From positions 1,694,777 through 1,758,776 of the forward strand of contig NZ_CP026003.1 of the NCBI RefSeq assembly GCF_003086795.1: a stretch of 64,000 bases of DNA. The letters are read 5' to 3'. Position 1 is the stretch's first letter. Every line of letters begins with the position of its first letter. The stretch is from Stenotrophomonas sp. SAU14A_NAIMI4_5. Lineage in GTDB: Bacteria; Pseudomonadota; Gammaproteobacteria; Xanthomonadales; Xanthomonadaceae. Made by a program: the position numbers and the translations under genes. Shown here piece after piece: positions 1-6,667 of this stretch. The notes beneath the pieces were generated by a model. That model ran no database searches. It had not been told where the DNA came from and worked only from the letters and a program-made list of their open reading frames with translations.

Positions 1-28
1 CGCACTGCGCCGTGCCTCCATCGTAGCC

Positions 29-1105
29 TCAGTGCGCGGAAGCCGCCTTCAGTGCATCCACCACCTGCGCGCCGGAGAAACCGCAATGGCCTTCGCCGAC
101 GGGAGGCAGTACATGCAGTTTCGATGCGCTGCCTGCACGTGCCACCAGCTGCGGATACACCGCCTGCATGCGCGGCACGATGCTCGGATCGTCATGGTTG
201 AACTGGATCACCAGTGGCCGTTGCAGCGCACCGTTGAGTGCCAGACGGTCGCGCACGTACGCCTGCCCCACGGCTGTGCCCTGCACGCGTTGCACGCCCG
301 CGTTGAAGGCCGCGTCGTCACCGAAGCCGCTGTAGACGATGCCGATGTTGCCGGCCGGCATGCCACCGGCGCGCTTCGCCAGTTCGTGCAGGACCAATGC
401 GTGCAGGCTGATCGCACCGGCAAGTGCATCGGGTGCGACCTGCAGCCGCGTGGCCAGCTGTGCGGACTGTGCCGGACGAGTCGCCAGTGCGGCAGCGATG
501 CCCTGGTACAGCGCCATCTGCGGCAGCGCGCCGGCCTCGCTCGACAGCAGGCCGCCGGCCGGCAGGCCCTCGGCCTTGGGGAAGAAGTAGTCAAAGGCCA
601 CCAGGGTGGTCAGCAGATCCCCAGCCAGCACGTCGCCGGGCAGGTTGGCGCCGCACAGCGAGACGCCACCGGCATAGCCCTGCGGATGGCGCTCCAGGCT
701 GGCCACGGTGACCGCGCCGCCCATCGAGAAACCGAGCATCCAGGTGCGGCGCACGTGCGTGAGTTCGCCCAGTGCGTGCTGGCGCAGGCGCTCCATGTCG
801 GCCACCGCATCGGCCACCACCCAGCCCTGGCTGGAGTAGGCACTCTGGGCGACGGCATAACCGGCATCGAGCAGTGCCTGGGTGCTGTCTGCAGCCGCCA
901 TCGGCGTCTCGCGCGGCACGCCCACCGGTTCATAGCCATGGGCCAGCATCACCAGCTCGCCGTTCCACTGCGCGGGAACATCCAGCCGCCAGGGGGCGCC
1001 CTGCAGTTCACCGCTGAACGTGCGCGGCGCTGGCGGCGCGGCCGCGTGCAGGGTGCTGGTGGGAAGCAGGCCGATCGCCAGGACCAGGGGGAGCAGGGCG
1101 CGCAT
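29..1105 (-). CDS. Exported alpha/beta-hydrolase family protein
   Basis: A 358-residue protein with a typical Sec signal peptide (residues 1-22, hydrophobic LLPLVLAIGLLP, AAA cleavage region). The alpha/beta-hydrolase fold is visible: an oxyanion-type HGY near residue 56, a nucleophile elbow GFSMGG with Ser127, an acidic residue in NHDDPS, and a late His340 in GEGHCGF. It probably hydrolyses an ester or amide substrate in the periplasm; the substrate cannot be told. The start at 1105 is preferred because a weak GGA lies 8 nt upstream; an in-frame ATG at 1114 would add three residues. It is transcribed away from the kinase gene that follows and has no visible operon partner inside the window. 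Confidence 0.8.
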   Translation of the reverse strand: MRALLPLVLAIGLLPTSTLHAAAPPAPRTFSGELQGAPWRLDVPAQWNGELVMLAHGYEPVGVPRETPMAAADSTQALLDAGYAVAQSAYSSQGWVVADAVADMERLRQHALGELTHVRRTWMLGFSMGGAVTVASLERHPQGYAGGVSLCGANLPGDVLAGDLLTTLVAFDYFFPKAEGLPAGGLLSSEAGALPQMALYQGIAAALATRPAQSAQLATRLQVAPDALAGAISLHALVLHELAKRAGGMPAGNIGIVYSGFGDDAAFNAGVQRVQGTAVGQAYVRDRLALNGALQRPLVIQFNHDDPSIVPRMQAVYPQLVARAGSASKLHVLPPVGEGHCGFSGAQVVDALKAASAH

Positions 1106-1365
1106 CGCAGTCATCCGTGCTGGGGTGCGCCGAGCATAGGGCCTGGGGGCGGGGCACGCGCGCTGCGCTGCCGCAGGATGTTGCGCGGCGTGGTGCCGCC
1201 GATCTACCCTCGGTGCATGGTCATCAAGCGCACCGCGTCGATTATCCGCATTCCCCACGGGAAGGCGGGGTAGCGCGCGGTCGCCACGGCCATGCAACCC
1301 GCCACGGGAGGGCGGATTGCATGGTCCTCTCCCCCGGGCATTGGATATCCCCGAGGAGATCAACG

Positions 1366-1902
1366 ATGCAGACCGCTTCACCCGCGCACGCCACCCCGAC
1401 CCTGCACCTGGTGTGCGGCAAGATCGGTGCCGGCAAATCGACCCTGTGCAGGCAGCTGGCACAGGCGCCCGGCACGGTCCTCATCAGCGAGGACGCCTGG
1501 CTTGCAGCGCTGTATCCGGCGCAGATCCGCTCCGTCGCCGATTACCTGCAGCGCGCGGCCCTGCTGCGCGATGTGCTGGCTCCTCACCTGCGGGCGCTGC
1601 TGCGGGCGGGGGTGTCGGTGGTGCTCGACTTCCCGTTCAACACGGCGGCCACCCGCGCTTGGGCGCGCGAGGTGTTCGAGGCGGTCACTGCCGCACACGC
1701 GCTGCATTTCCTCGATGTGGATGATGCGGTGTGCAAGGCGCGGCTGCGCGCCCGCAACGCGCGCGGCGAGCATCCGTTCCGGGCCAGCGACGAGGAGTTC
1801 GAGCAGATCACCCGGCATTTCGTTGCGCCTGCGCAGGAGGAGGGCTTCCAGGTGATCCGCTACGCCGCCGACGGTTTCATGATCCCGGATTCGATACGAT
1901 AG
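1366..1902 (+). CDS. Small P-loop ATPase/kinase (AAA family)
   Basis: A 178-residue cytoplasmic protein with a Walker A motif GKIGAGKST at residues 18-26, a Walker B-like strand VVLDFPFN near residue 85, and a lid-like segment rich in Arg (CKARLRARNARGEHPF). This is the architecture of zeta-toxin/gluconate-kinase-like small-molecule kinases often annotated only as ATP-binding protein. The ATG at 1366 has a good ribosome site (GAGGAG, nine bases earlier). No antitoxin-like partner is adjacent, so a toxin role is not supported. The next gene, an AraC regulator, begins 39 nt downstream on the same strand. Confidence 0.78.
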   Translation: MQTASPAHATPTLHLVCGKIGAGKSTLCRQLAQAPGTVLISEDAWLAALYPAQIRSVADYLQRAALLRDVLAPHLRALLRAGVSVVLDFPFNTAATRAWAREVFEAVTAAHALHFLDVDDAVCKARLRARNARGEHPFRASDEEFEQITRHFVAPAQEEGFQVIRYAADGFMIPDSIR

Positions 1903-1941
1903 GTCGCATCAGTCATCATCTGCTTGATCCGGAGTCCCGTC

Positions 1942-2775
1942 ATGGTCGACCGCCTTGCCATCCTGCTGGAACGTTTCGCGGTCAACGCCTCGGTATTCCA
2001 TGCCGGCGCGCTGTGCGGCATCAACAGCCTGCCGGGCGAGGATGAGGCCGGCCAGCTGCACCTGGTGCGGCGCGGGCCGGTGCAGGTCAGCCATGGCCAG
2101 CAGACCGTGCAGGTGGATGTGCCCAGCCTGCTGCTGTACCCGCGGCCGATGCCGCACCGGTTCAGTACCGACCCGCAGCACGGTGCCGACATGGCCTGCG
2201 CCAACCTGCATTTCGAAGGCGGCCGGCTCAATCCGATCAGCGCGGCGTTGCCCGATTTCATCTGCATGCCGCTGACGGATCTGTATGGCGGCAGCGCCGC
2301 GCTGGATCTGCTGTTCGAGGAAGCGTTCGAGCAGCGCTGCGGGCGCACGGTGATGGTCAACCGCCTGTTTGAGGTGGTGATGATCCAGGTGCTGCGGCAG
2401 TTGATGGAAGGCGGGCAGATGCGCGGCGGCCTGTTTGCCGGGCTCGGCCACCCGCGCCTGCGCCTGGCCCTGGTGGCCATGCACGAGGCGCCGGCGCAGG
2501 CCTGGACGCTGGAGGACCTGGCGGAAACGGCCGGCATGTCGCGCAGCGTGTTCGCCGCCAGTTTCCGCGAGGCGATGGGGACCACGCCGGGCCAGTACCT
2601 GCAGGGCTGGCGTGTCAGCCTGGCCCAGCAGGCGCTGCGCCAAGGGCGGCCGTTGAAGCGGATTGCCGACGACGTCGGTTACGGCAGCGAAGCCGCGCTG
2701 TCGCGTGCGTTCAAGGCGCACACCGGTCAGTCGCCACGGCAGTGGCGCGAACAGGATCGCGCCAGCGCCGCCTGA
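1942..2775 (+). CDS. AraC-family transcriptional regulator with cupin N-domain
   Basis: A 277-residue regulator. Residues 1-170 look like the cupin-type AraC ligand-binding domain (AraC_binding_2/cupin_6: CGINSLPGEDEAGQLH, LYPRPMPHRF), and residues about 180-270 contain two helix-turn-helix units (LAETAGMSRSVFAASFR and RIADDVGYGSEAALSRAFK) typical of the AraC C-terminal domain. The ATG at 1942 follows a GGAG at 1931; a TTG at 1924 would add six residues and is less likely. Members of this subgroup usually control a neighbouring oxidoreductase or efflux gene, but neither neighbour here is an obvious target, so the regulon is unknown. Confidence 0.85.
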   Translation: MVDRLAILLERFAVNASVFHAGALCGINSLPGEDEAGQLHLVRRGPVQVSHGQQTVQVDVPSLLLYPRPMPHRFSTDPQHGADMACANLHFEGGRLNPISAALPDFICMPLTDLYGGSAALDLLFEEAFEQRCGRTVMVNRLFEVVMIQVLRQLMEGGQMRGGLFAGLGHPRLRLALVAMHEAPAQAWTLEDLAETAGMSRSVFAASFREAMGTTPGQYLQGWRVSLAQQALRQGRPLKRIADDVGYGSEAALSRAFKAHTGQSPRQWREQDRASAA

Positions 2776-2779
2776 GCGC

Positions 2780-3172
2780 TCAGCCCAGCGCGAGCCGGGC
2801 CAGCTTCATGCCGCCAAACAGACCGGCCAGGCCAAGTGCGACCGAGCCGCCGGCATACAGCGCCGCCAGCCCGTGCTGGCCGCGCTGCAGCAGCAGGCCG
2901 ATTTCCAGCGAATAGGTGGAGAAGGTGGTGTAGCCGCCGAGGATGCCGGTGGTCAGCAGCAGCCGCAGCTGCGGCGAGGCGCCATTGCGCAGGGCGAAGG
3001 CCTCCACCACCACGCCCATCAACAGTGCGCCGCTGATGTTGATGAGGAAGGTCGACCAGGGCCACGGGCTGCCGACGGCGACGCGCGCGCCGAGCAGGTT
3101 GCAGGCGTGGCGCAGGCACGCGCCCGCGCCGCCTCCCAGGAAGACCAGGGCATAGTTGTTCAGTGCTTGCAT
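2780..3172 (-). CDS. crcB: Fluoride ion channel CrcB/Fluc
   Basis: A 130-residue inner-membrane protein with four hydrophobic helices and the Fluc signatures GGGAGACLRH near the N-terminus and GGYTTFSTYSLE in helix 3. Family members form dual-topology dimers that export fluoride. It lies four bases beyond the end of the convergent AraC gene. The start at 3172 gives the family's usual length. A fluoride riboswitch sits about 90 nt upstream on the same strand, which supports both identity and fluoride-induced expression. Confidence 0.95.
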   Translation of the reverse strand: MQALNNYALVFLGGGAGACLRHACNLLGARVAVGSPWPWSTFLINISGALLMGVVVEAFALRNGASPQLRLLLTTGILGGYTTFSTYSLEIGLLLQRGQHGLAALYAGGSVALGLAGLFGGMKLARLALG

Positions 3173-3263
3173 CGTTTGCCTCGAATGCTGATTGGCAGGA
3201 TCGACGGCGTATGCGATGGCGGGCACGGCCTGCCATCGACGAACGCCGGGTTCGTCAACAACA

Positions 3264-3323
3264 GGAGCCATCAGCCATCTCAGGCGGTTATCGGGGGAGC
3301 CCCATCCCCATCACGCGCCATGC
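3264..3323 (-). promoter_or_regulatory. Fluoride riboswitch (crcB motif)
   Basis: Read on the minus strand, the stretch contains in order GGGGATGGGG, CTCCCCC, ATAACCGCC and GGCTGATGGCTCCT. These are the conserved blocks of the crcB/fluoride aptamer: the GATGG...CUCC stem, the internal ACCGCC and the 3' CUGAUGxCUCCU. It ends about 90 nt before the crcB start codon. The gene it precedes is exactly the one this riboswitch class controls, so ligand and direction (activation by fluoride) follow from family knowledge. The expression platform was not resolved. Confidence 0.92.
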
Positions 3324-3356
3324 TACCAGCGCGACGCGGCGCTGGGCAGGAATCTG

Positions 3357-3797
3357 TCAGGGCAGGGCGGTGGCGACCACGCGGGCGACCTTGCTGCGGC
3401 TGATGCCTTCGCGCAGCAGATCGTTGGCCATCAACCCCAGCGATGCCTGGCGGCGGAAGCCAACATCAAGCCCGCGCCGGTCGAGGATGTTGGCCACCAG
3501 CTCATAGGCGGTTTCCCACACATCCAGATAGGCCTCGCTGGGCAGGTACATATAGGCGCTGCCGCGTTCGCCGACCGCGCCATCGACCGGACCGAACAGC
3601 AGTTCGCGCGGATCCATCTTCACTGCATCGGCGATGCGGAAGAGCTGCTCGGCTTTTACGTGGTCGGCCTTGACGTTGTCGTTGAGCCAGTTGCTGACGG
3701 TGGCGGTGGTGCTTTGCGCAGCGCGGGCCAGGTCGGCCGGGCGGGGGTGCCCGGCATCCTTCATGGCGGCGGCGAGTCGTTGTCCAAGAGTATTCAT
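3357..3797 (-). CDS. XRE/CI-like helix-turn-helix repressor
   Basis: A 146-residue protein whose N-terminal 70 residues form a lambda-repressor-type helix-turn-helix (GQRLAAAMKDAGHPRPADLARAAQSTTATVSNWL). It carries a C-terminal helical tail (YELVANILDRRGLDVGFRRQASLGLMANDLL) of a kind seen in phage-like repressors. It is divergent from a small Cro-like gene at 3876, with a 78-nt shared regulatory gap holding a perfect palindrome. The arrangement looks like a CI/Cro switch retained without an obvious prophage. Target and ligand are unknown. Confidence 0.75.
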   Translation of the reverse strand: MNTLGQRLAAAMKDAGHPRPADLARAAQSTTATVSNWLNDNVKADHVKAEQLFRIADAVKMDPRELLFGPVDGAVGERGSAYMYLPSEAYLDVWETAYELVANILDRRGLDVGFRRQASLGLMANDLLREGISRSKVARVVATALP

Positions 3798-3820
3798 CTA
3801 TGCAAGCCAGCTTAACGCGT

Positions 3821-3836
3821 GGATTCAAAAGAATCC
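3821..3836. promoter_or_regulatory. Perfect inverted repeat, candidate operator
   Basis: GGATTC-AAAA-GAATCC lies midway between the divergent repressor (start 3797) and the Cro-like gene (start 3876). The arms are perfect and the position is right for a site controlling both promoters. Binding by either protein is inferred. Confidence 0.5.
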
Positions 3837-3875
3837 TTGCCACCAGAATAAGTCTGATGACGAAAGAGATCGAAA

Positions 3876-4085
3876 ATGGACGAAATCTGGTGCAAGCGTC
3901 AGGTGCGCAACCGGCTGGGACTGGAGACCGACGCCGAGCTGGCCAGGCTCTTTGGAATCAGCAGATCCGCTGTCTCCCAATGGCCCCGCGACTTTCCGAT
4001 TCCGCCGCTGCGGCGCTACATGCTGCAGCAGCGCTATCCGAGTCTGTTTCCCGCGGAAAAGAGCGAACAGGTAGAAACCATCTAA
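3876..4085 (+). CDS. Cro/YdaS-like small DNA-binding protein
   Basis: A 69-residue protein with a single helix-turn-helix: GLETDAELARLFGISRSAVSQW, followed by a short basic region (RDFPIPPLRRYMLQQRYP). The residues after the recognition helix (SAVSQWPRDF.IPP.R) resemble YdaS/Cro-type antitoxin or phage regulators. It is divergent from the larger repressor at 3357-3797. About 340 nt without a recognisable gene follow it. It may antagonise the repressor, as in lysogeny switches, but no phage structural genes are nearby. Confidence 0.7.
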   Translation: MDEIWCKRQVRNRLGLETDAELARLFGISRSAVSQWPRDFPIPPLRRYMLQQRYPSLFPAEKSEQVETI

Positions 4086-4425
4086 GTAACGACTGAAACT
4101 GTCGCGGTTAGCGTGGTTATGCCGATTTGTTAAGCGCGCTTATCGCCATAGTTGAATTCGATTGAAACCGGCGCGGCAGGGGCGCGGCGGAATGCGTGTC
4201 GGGCGAGGGTGTCGGCTTTGGCGCGACGGCGGGGCGGGGCGGCCCAGTTGCTCAGATCATGAACGATTAATAATTTCAATCACAAAAGTCGCACCCTGTA
4301 ATTGACCTGTCGTGAAAATTATGACTAATTGGCATCAACCGGTTGTGAAGGCCGGGAGTCTTTCAGTACCACGCACGTAGATCGGTTGACCGTCAAAGAT
4401 GCAGGACAAGTCCAACGGAGGTCGT
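4086..4425. other. Intergenic region, no gene seen
   Basis: About 340 nt more AT-rich than the surroundings, especially 4255-4350 (ATTAATAATTTCAATCACAA and nearby runs). No coding potential is convincing on either strand. The AT-rich stretch probably carries the promoter of the small gene at 4426; no single -35/-10 pair stands out. Confidence 0.45.
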
Positions 4426-4665
4426 ATGGAATACGGCATGAATGGCTTGGCTGAACGGGTACGCCGCGAACTGGAAGCCAGTTATCACAAACACGGATGC
4501 GGTCCGGCGTTCTGGGATACCTACCAGCAGGTGCTTGATCGCCTGGTTCCGCAGGGAACCGAGCGTACCGAAGTGACCAACGATCTGGCGCTGATCATCG
4601 AGCAGCTCGGCATCGTCCGCCGTGCCCAGCTGGTGCCGCCGGACGGCAGCAGCCGCCCGCGTTGA
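4426..4665 (+). CDS. Conserved small protein of unknown function
   Basis: A 79-residue, mostly helical, cytoplasmic protein (MEYGMNGLAERVRRELEASY...). I do not recognise a family. The start at 4426 is chosen because a near-perfect ribosome site, ACGGAGGTC, ends a few bases upstream; an ATG at 4399 lacks one. It is convergent with the CcoG-like gene, whose stop lies only one base beyond this gene's stop. It stands alone after a long AT-rich promoter region, suggesting independent control. Confidence 0.7.
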   Translation: MEYGMNGLAERVRRELEASYHKHGCGPAFWDTYQQVLDRLVPQGTERTEVTNDLALIIEQLGIVRRAQLVPPDGSSRPR

Positions 4666-4666
4666 G

Positions 4667-5716
4667 TCAGCACAGGCGCCAGGCGCCGCACGCCAGCAGG
4701 GCCGCCAGCAGGGATGCCAGCACGGTGGTGCGTGTGCGCCACCAGCGCGGCGCCTGCCCGGCCATCACCTGCGGGCTGCAGTAACGCACCAGTCCCGGGC
4801 CGAATCCGGCGCGGTGCTGCTGCTGCGCGCACGCTTCCAGGCAGGCACCGCAGGCAAGGCAATCGGCCTGGGGCCCATGGCGGATGTCCAGCTGCATCGG
4901 GCAGGCCGTCACGCAGGCCGCGCAGTCGGTGCAATCCCCCAGCCGGTCCGCACTGAAGGTGGGCATCGGCCCCGCCAGCAGCGGATGGGCGGCACGGAAC
5001 ACGTAGTCCTGCGCGGTGACCGGATCGAGCAGGCCACGGCCGCGCGCCTGCACGCCGCCCAGTGCGGCAGGTCGTGCGCCACGGGGTTCGCCACGGCGCG
5101 CGTCGTACAGCATGCGCGGGGTATGCGGATCGGTCAGCAGCGGCTGCAGGCGCGCGAACGGGCACAGCGAACGGCACACCTGTTCGCGCAGGAAGCCGGC
5201 ATTGCCGTAGGTGGCCCCGGCATAGAACAGCACCCAGAACACTTTCCACCCGCTCCAGCCGCTTGCGGCGGGCAGGCCGAACAGGCCGTGGATGGGGCTG
5301 AACAGGCCGACGAAGGTGATGCCGGTCCACAGCGAGAGCAGCACCCAGCACAGTCGGGTCGCGACCGTGGCCGCGCGCGGGGGCAGCCCTTGCGCCAGCA
5401 CGCGGGCGATGCCGTCGAAGGCGCGCATCCACAGGGTCTGCGGACAGGCGTGGCCGCACCAGACCCGGCCGGCGAGGTGGGTCAGCAGGGCCAGGCCCAC
5501 GGCGAGCACCGCCAGCAGGCCCAGCAGCATGCCGATGTCATCCGGCCACAGCGTCCAGCCGAACAGATCGAAGCGGCGTGCGGCGAGGTCGAGCAGCAGC
5601 GCCTGGCGTCCATCCCAGCGCAGCCAGGGCAGCACGTAGAACAGCGCCAGCAGAGTGGCACTGAGGGCGCCACGCCAGCGCCAGGGGCGCGGCAGGGAGG
5701 GCAGGGCGCAGCTCAT
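4667..5716 (-). CDS. CcoG/FixG/RdxA-like membrane ferredoxin, short form
   Basis: A 349-residue polytopic membrane protein with the polyferredoxin signatures of CcoG: CGHACPQTLW, CRSLCPFARLQ, and a cytoplasmic 2[4Fe-4S] module CTDCAACVTACP followed by CLACGACLEAC. Full CcoG, a Cu(II) reductase for cbb3 oxidase assembly, is about 470 residues and ends in an immunoglobulin-like periplasmic domain. Here the protein ends with a final transmembrane helix (TTVLASLLAALLACGAWRL), so that domain is absent. It is a paralogue or reduced form, not proven to be CcoG itself. The upstream small membrane gene overlaps its start by four bases (ATGA). An FNR/Anr site upstream suggests induction at low oxygen. 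Confidence 0.8.
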   Translation of the reverse strand: MSCALPSLPRPWRWRGALSATLLALFYVLPWLRWDGRQALLLDLAARRFDLFGWTLWPDDIGMLLGLLAVLAVGLALLTHLAGRVWCGHACPQTLWMRAFDGIARVLAQGLPPRAATVATRLCWVLLSLWTGITFVGLFSPIHGLFGLPAASGWSGWKVFWVLFYAGATYGNAGFLREQVCRSLCPFARLQPLLTDPHTPRMLYDARRGEPRGARPAALGGVQARGRGLLDPVTAQDYVFRAAHPLLAGPMPTFSADRLGDCTDCAACVTACPMQLDIRHGPQADCLACGACLEACAQQQHRAGFGPGLVRYCSPQVMAGQAPRWWRTRTTVLASLLAALLACGAWRLC

Positions 5717-6000
5717 CCCAGTGGCAGCTCATCGTCGTCGCCATCGCCGATCGGGCGCAGCAGGTAGCCGGTCACTGCACTGGACAGCGCAGTGACCGCC
5801 CAGAACATGAAGAACCCCGCGGTGTAGCCCAGCTCACGGCTGATCGTGCTGCCCGGGAAACTGATCGCCTGCAGCCGCAGGGGATCGACGAAGGCGAAGA
5901 ACACCACGCTGGCCAGGCCGGCGGCGATGAAGCTGGGCCAGAGGACCGCGCCCCAGTGCTGGATCAGCCGCTGGCGGCGGCCGGAAGACGATGTGTTCAT
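5713..6000 (-). CDS. Two-helix membrane protein, partner of the ferredoxin gene
   Basis: A 95-residue protein with two transmembrane segments (LWPSFIAAGLASVVFFAF and TAGFFMFWAVTALSSAVTGYLL) and an acidic C-terminus (GDGDDDELPLG). I do not recognise a named family. Its stop overlaps the start of the CcoG-like gene (ATGA at 5713-5716), so the two are translationally coupled and probably act together in the membrane. The FNR/Anr site at 6117 lies about 120 nt upstream. Confidence 0.75.
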   Translation of the reverse strand: MNTSSSGRRQRLIQHWGAVLWPSFIAAGLASVVFFAFVDPLRLQAISFPGSTISRELGYTAGFFMFWAVTALSSAVTGYLLRPIGDGDDDELPLG

Positions 6001-6116
6001 GCTGTCCCAGGTCTGAGGAAGAGGGCGGCGCGTATACTTCGCGGTGGTCGGCGCAGCATCCGCAGGGCATGCGTCCTGCAAGCGCGTCAGCCTAGGCGGG
6101 CCTGTCCGCGCCGACA

Positions 6117-6130
6117 TTGATCTGGATCAA
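6117..6130. promoter_or_regulatory. FNR/Anr-type binding site between divergent low-oxygen genes
   Basis: TTGAT-CTGG-ATCAA is a perfect match to the FNR/Anr consensus. It sits between the minus-strand ferredoxin operon (first start 6000) and the plus-strand haemoglobin gene (start 6182). A weak -10, TAGGCT on the minus strand at 6089-6094, is correctly placed for class II activation of the ferredoxin operon. On the plus strand the equivalent hexamer CACACT is poorer. One site may serve both directions. Confidence 0.8.
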
Positions 6131-6181
6131 CAGCGGCAGCCGCCGCCTTCGGCACACTGCCGATCCGTACTGGGTAACCCG

Positions 6182-6622
6182 ATGAACGCAGCATCCCCCA
6201 CCGAACTTCCCGTCGCCTCGCTGGCGCTGTGCAGCGAAGAGGAAGTGACCCGCCTGGTCCACGATTTCTATGCGCGGGTGCGCGAGGAGGAGCGGCTGGG
6301 GCCGGTGTTCAACGGCCATGTCCATGACTGGCCCTCGCACCTGGACCAGCTGGTCGATTTCTGGTCGGCCATGCTGCGCGGTACCCGCCGCTTCAGTGGT
6401 TCGCCGATGTCCAAGCACATGGCCATCGACCTGGACAAGGATCTGTTCGACCGCTGGCTGGTGCTGTTCCACAGGACCACGGCCGAGTGCGGCAACCCGC
6501 CGATGCAGGCGCTGGCCGACGACGTGGCCAAGCGCATCGCCGAGACCTTCTGGCGCCGCTACCAGATGCTGCGCTGGCCGCAGGTGGGCCTGCCGGTGCT
6601 GGGTGCTCGCGGCCAGGATTGA
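6182..6622 (+). CDS. Group III truncated haemoglobin
   Basis: A 146-residue globin-like protein. The N-terminal helices (EEEVTRLVHDFYARVREEERLGPVF), the WPSHLDQLVDFWSAMLRG segment, and the SKHMAIDLDKDLFDRWLVLFHRT region with a candidate proximal His match group III truncated haemoglobins. Such proteins bind oxygen or NO in the cytoplasm. Its stop codon overlaps the FNR/Anr site of hemN, and a second site lies upstream, so it belongs to a low-oxygen/NO response cluster. The ATG at 6182 is taken as the start; a longer reading upstream would run through the FNR site. Confidence 0.85.
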   Translation: MNAASPTELPVASLALCSEEEVTRLVHDFYARVREEERLGPVFNGHVHDWPSHLDQLVDFWSAMLRGTRRFSGSPMSKHMAIDLDKDLFDRWLVLFHRTTAECGNPPMQALADDVAKRIAETFWRRYQMLRWPQVGLPVLGARGQD

Positions 6623-6667
6623 TCAAGGTCAAGGCGGGGACGCCGCGCCGGCGCGATGCTGGCGCCA
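6619..6667 (+). promoter_or_regulatory. hemN promoter: FNR/Anr site at -41.5, leaderless start
   Basis: The site TTGAT-CAAG-GTCAA (6619-6632) has one mismatch to the FNR consensus. Its centre is at 6625.5, exactly 41.5 bases before the A of the hemN ATG at 6667. A hexamer GATGCT at 6655-6660 is then exactly at -12 to -7. There is no Shine-Dalgarno sequence upstream of the ATG. The simplest reading is a class II FNR/Anr promoter with transcription starting at the ATG, giving a leaderless mRNA. The site overlaps the stop codon of the haemoglobin gene. Confidence 0.72.

Noticed and set aside
1366..1902. Zeta-type toxin of a toxin-antitoxin pair
   Set aside because: The P-loop kinase fold fits, but no antitoxin-like gene is adjacent and the family is broad.
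4399..4425. Longer start for the small gene at 4426
   Set aside because: No ribosome site at 4399, while ACGGAGGTC directly precedes 4426.
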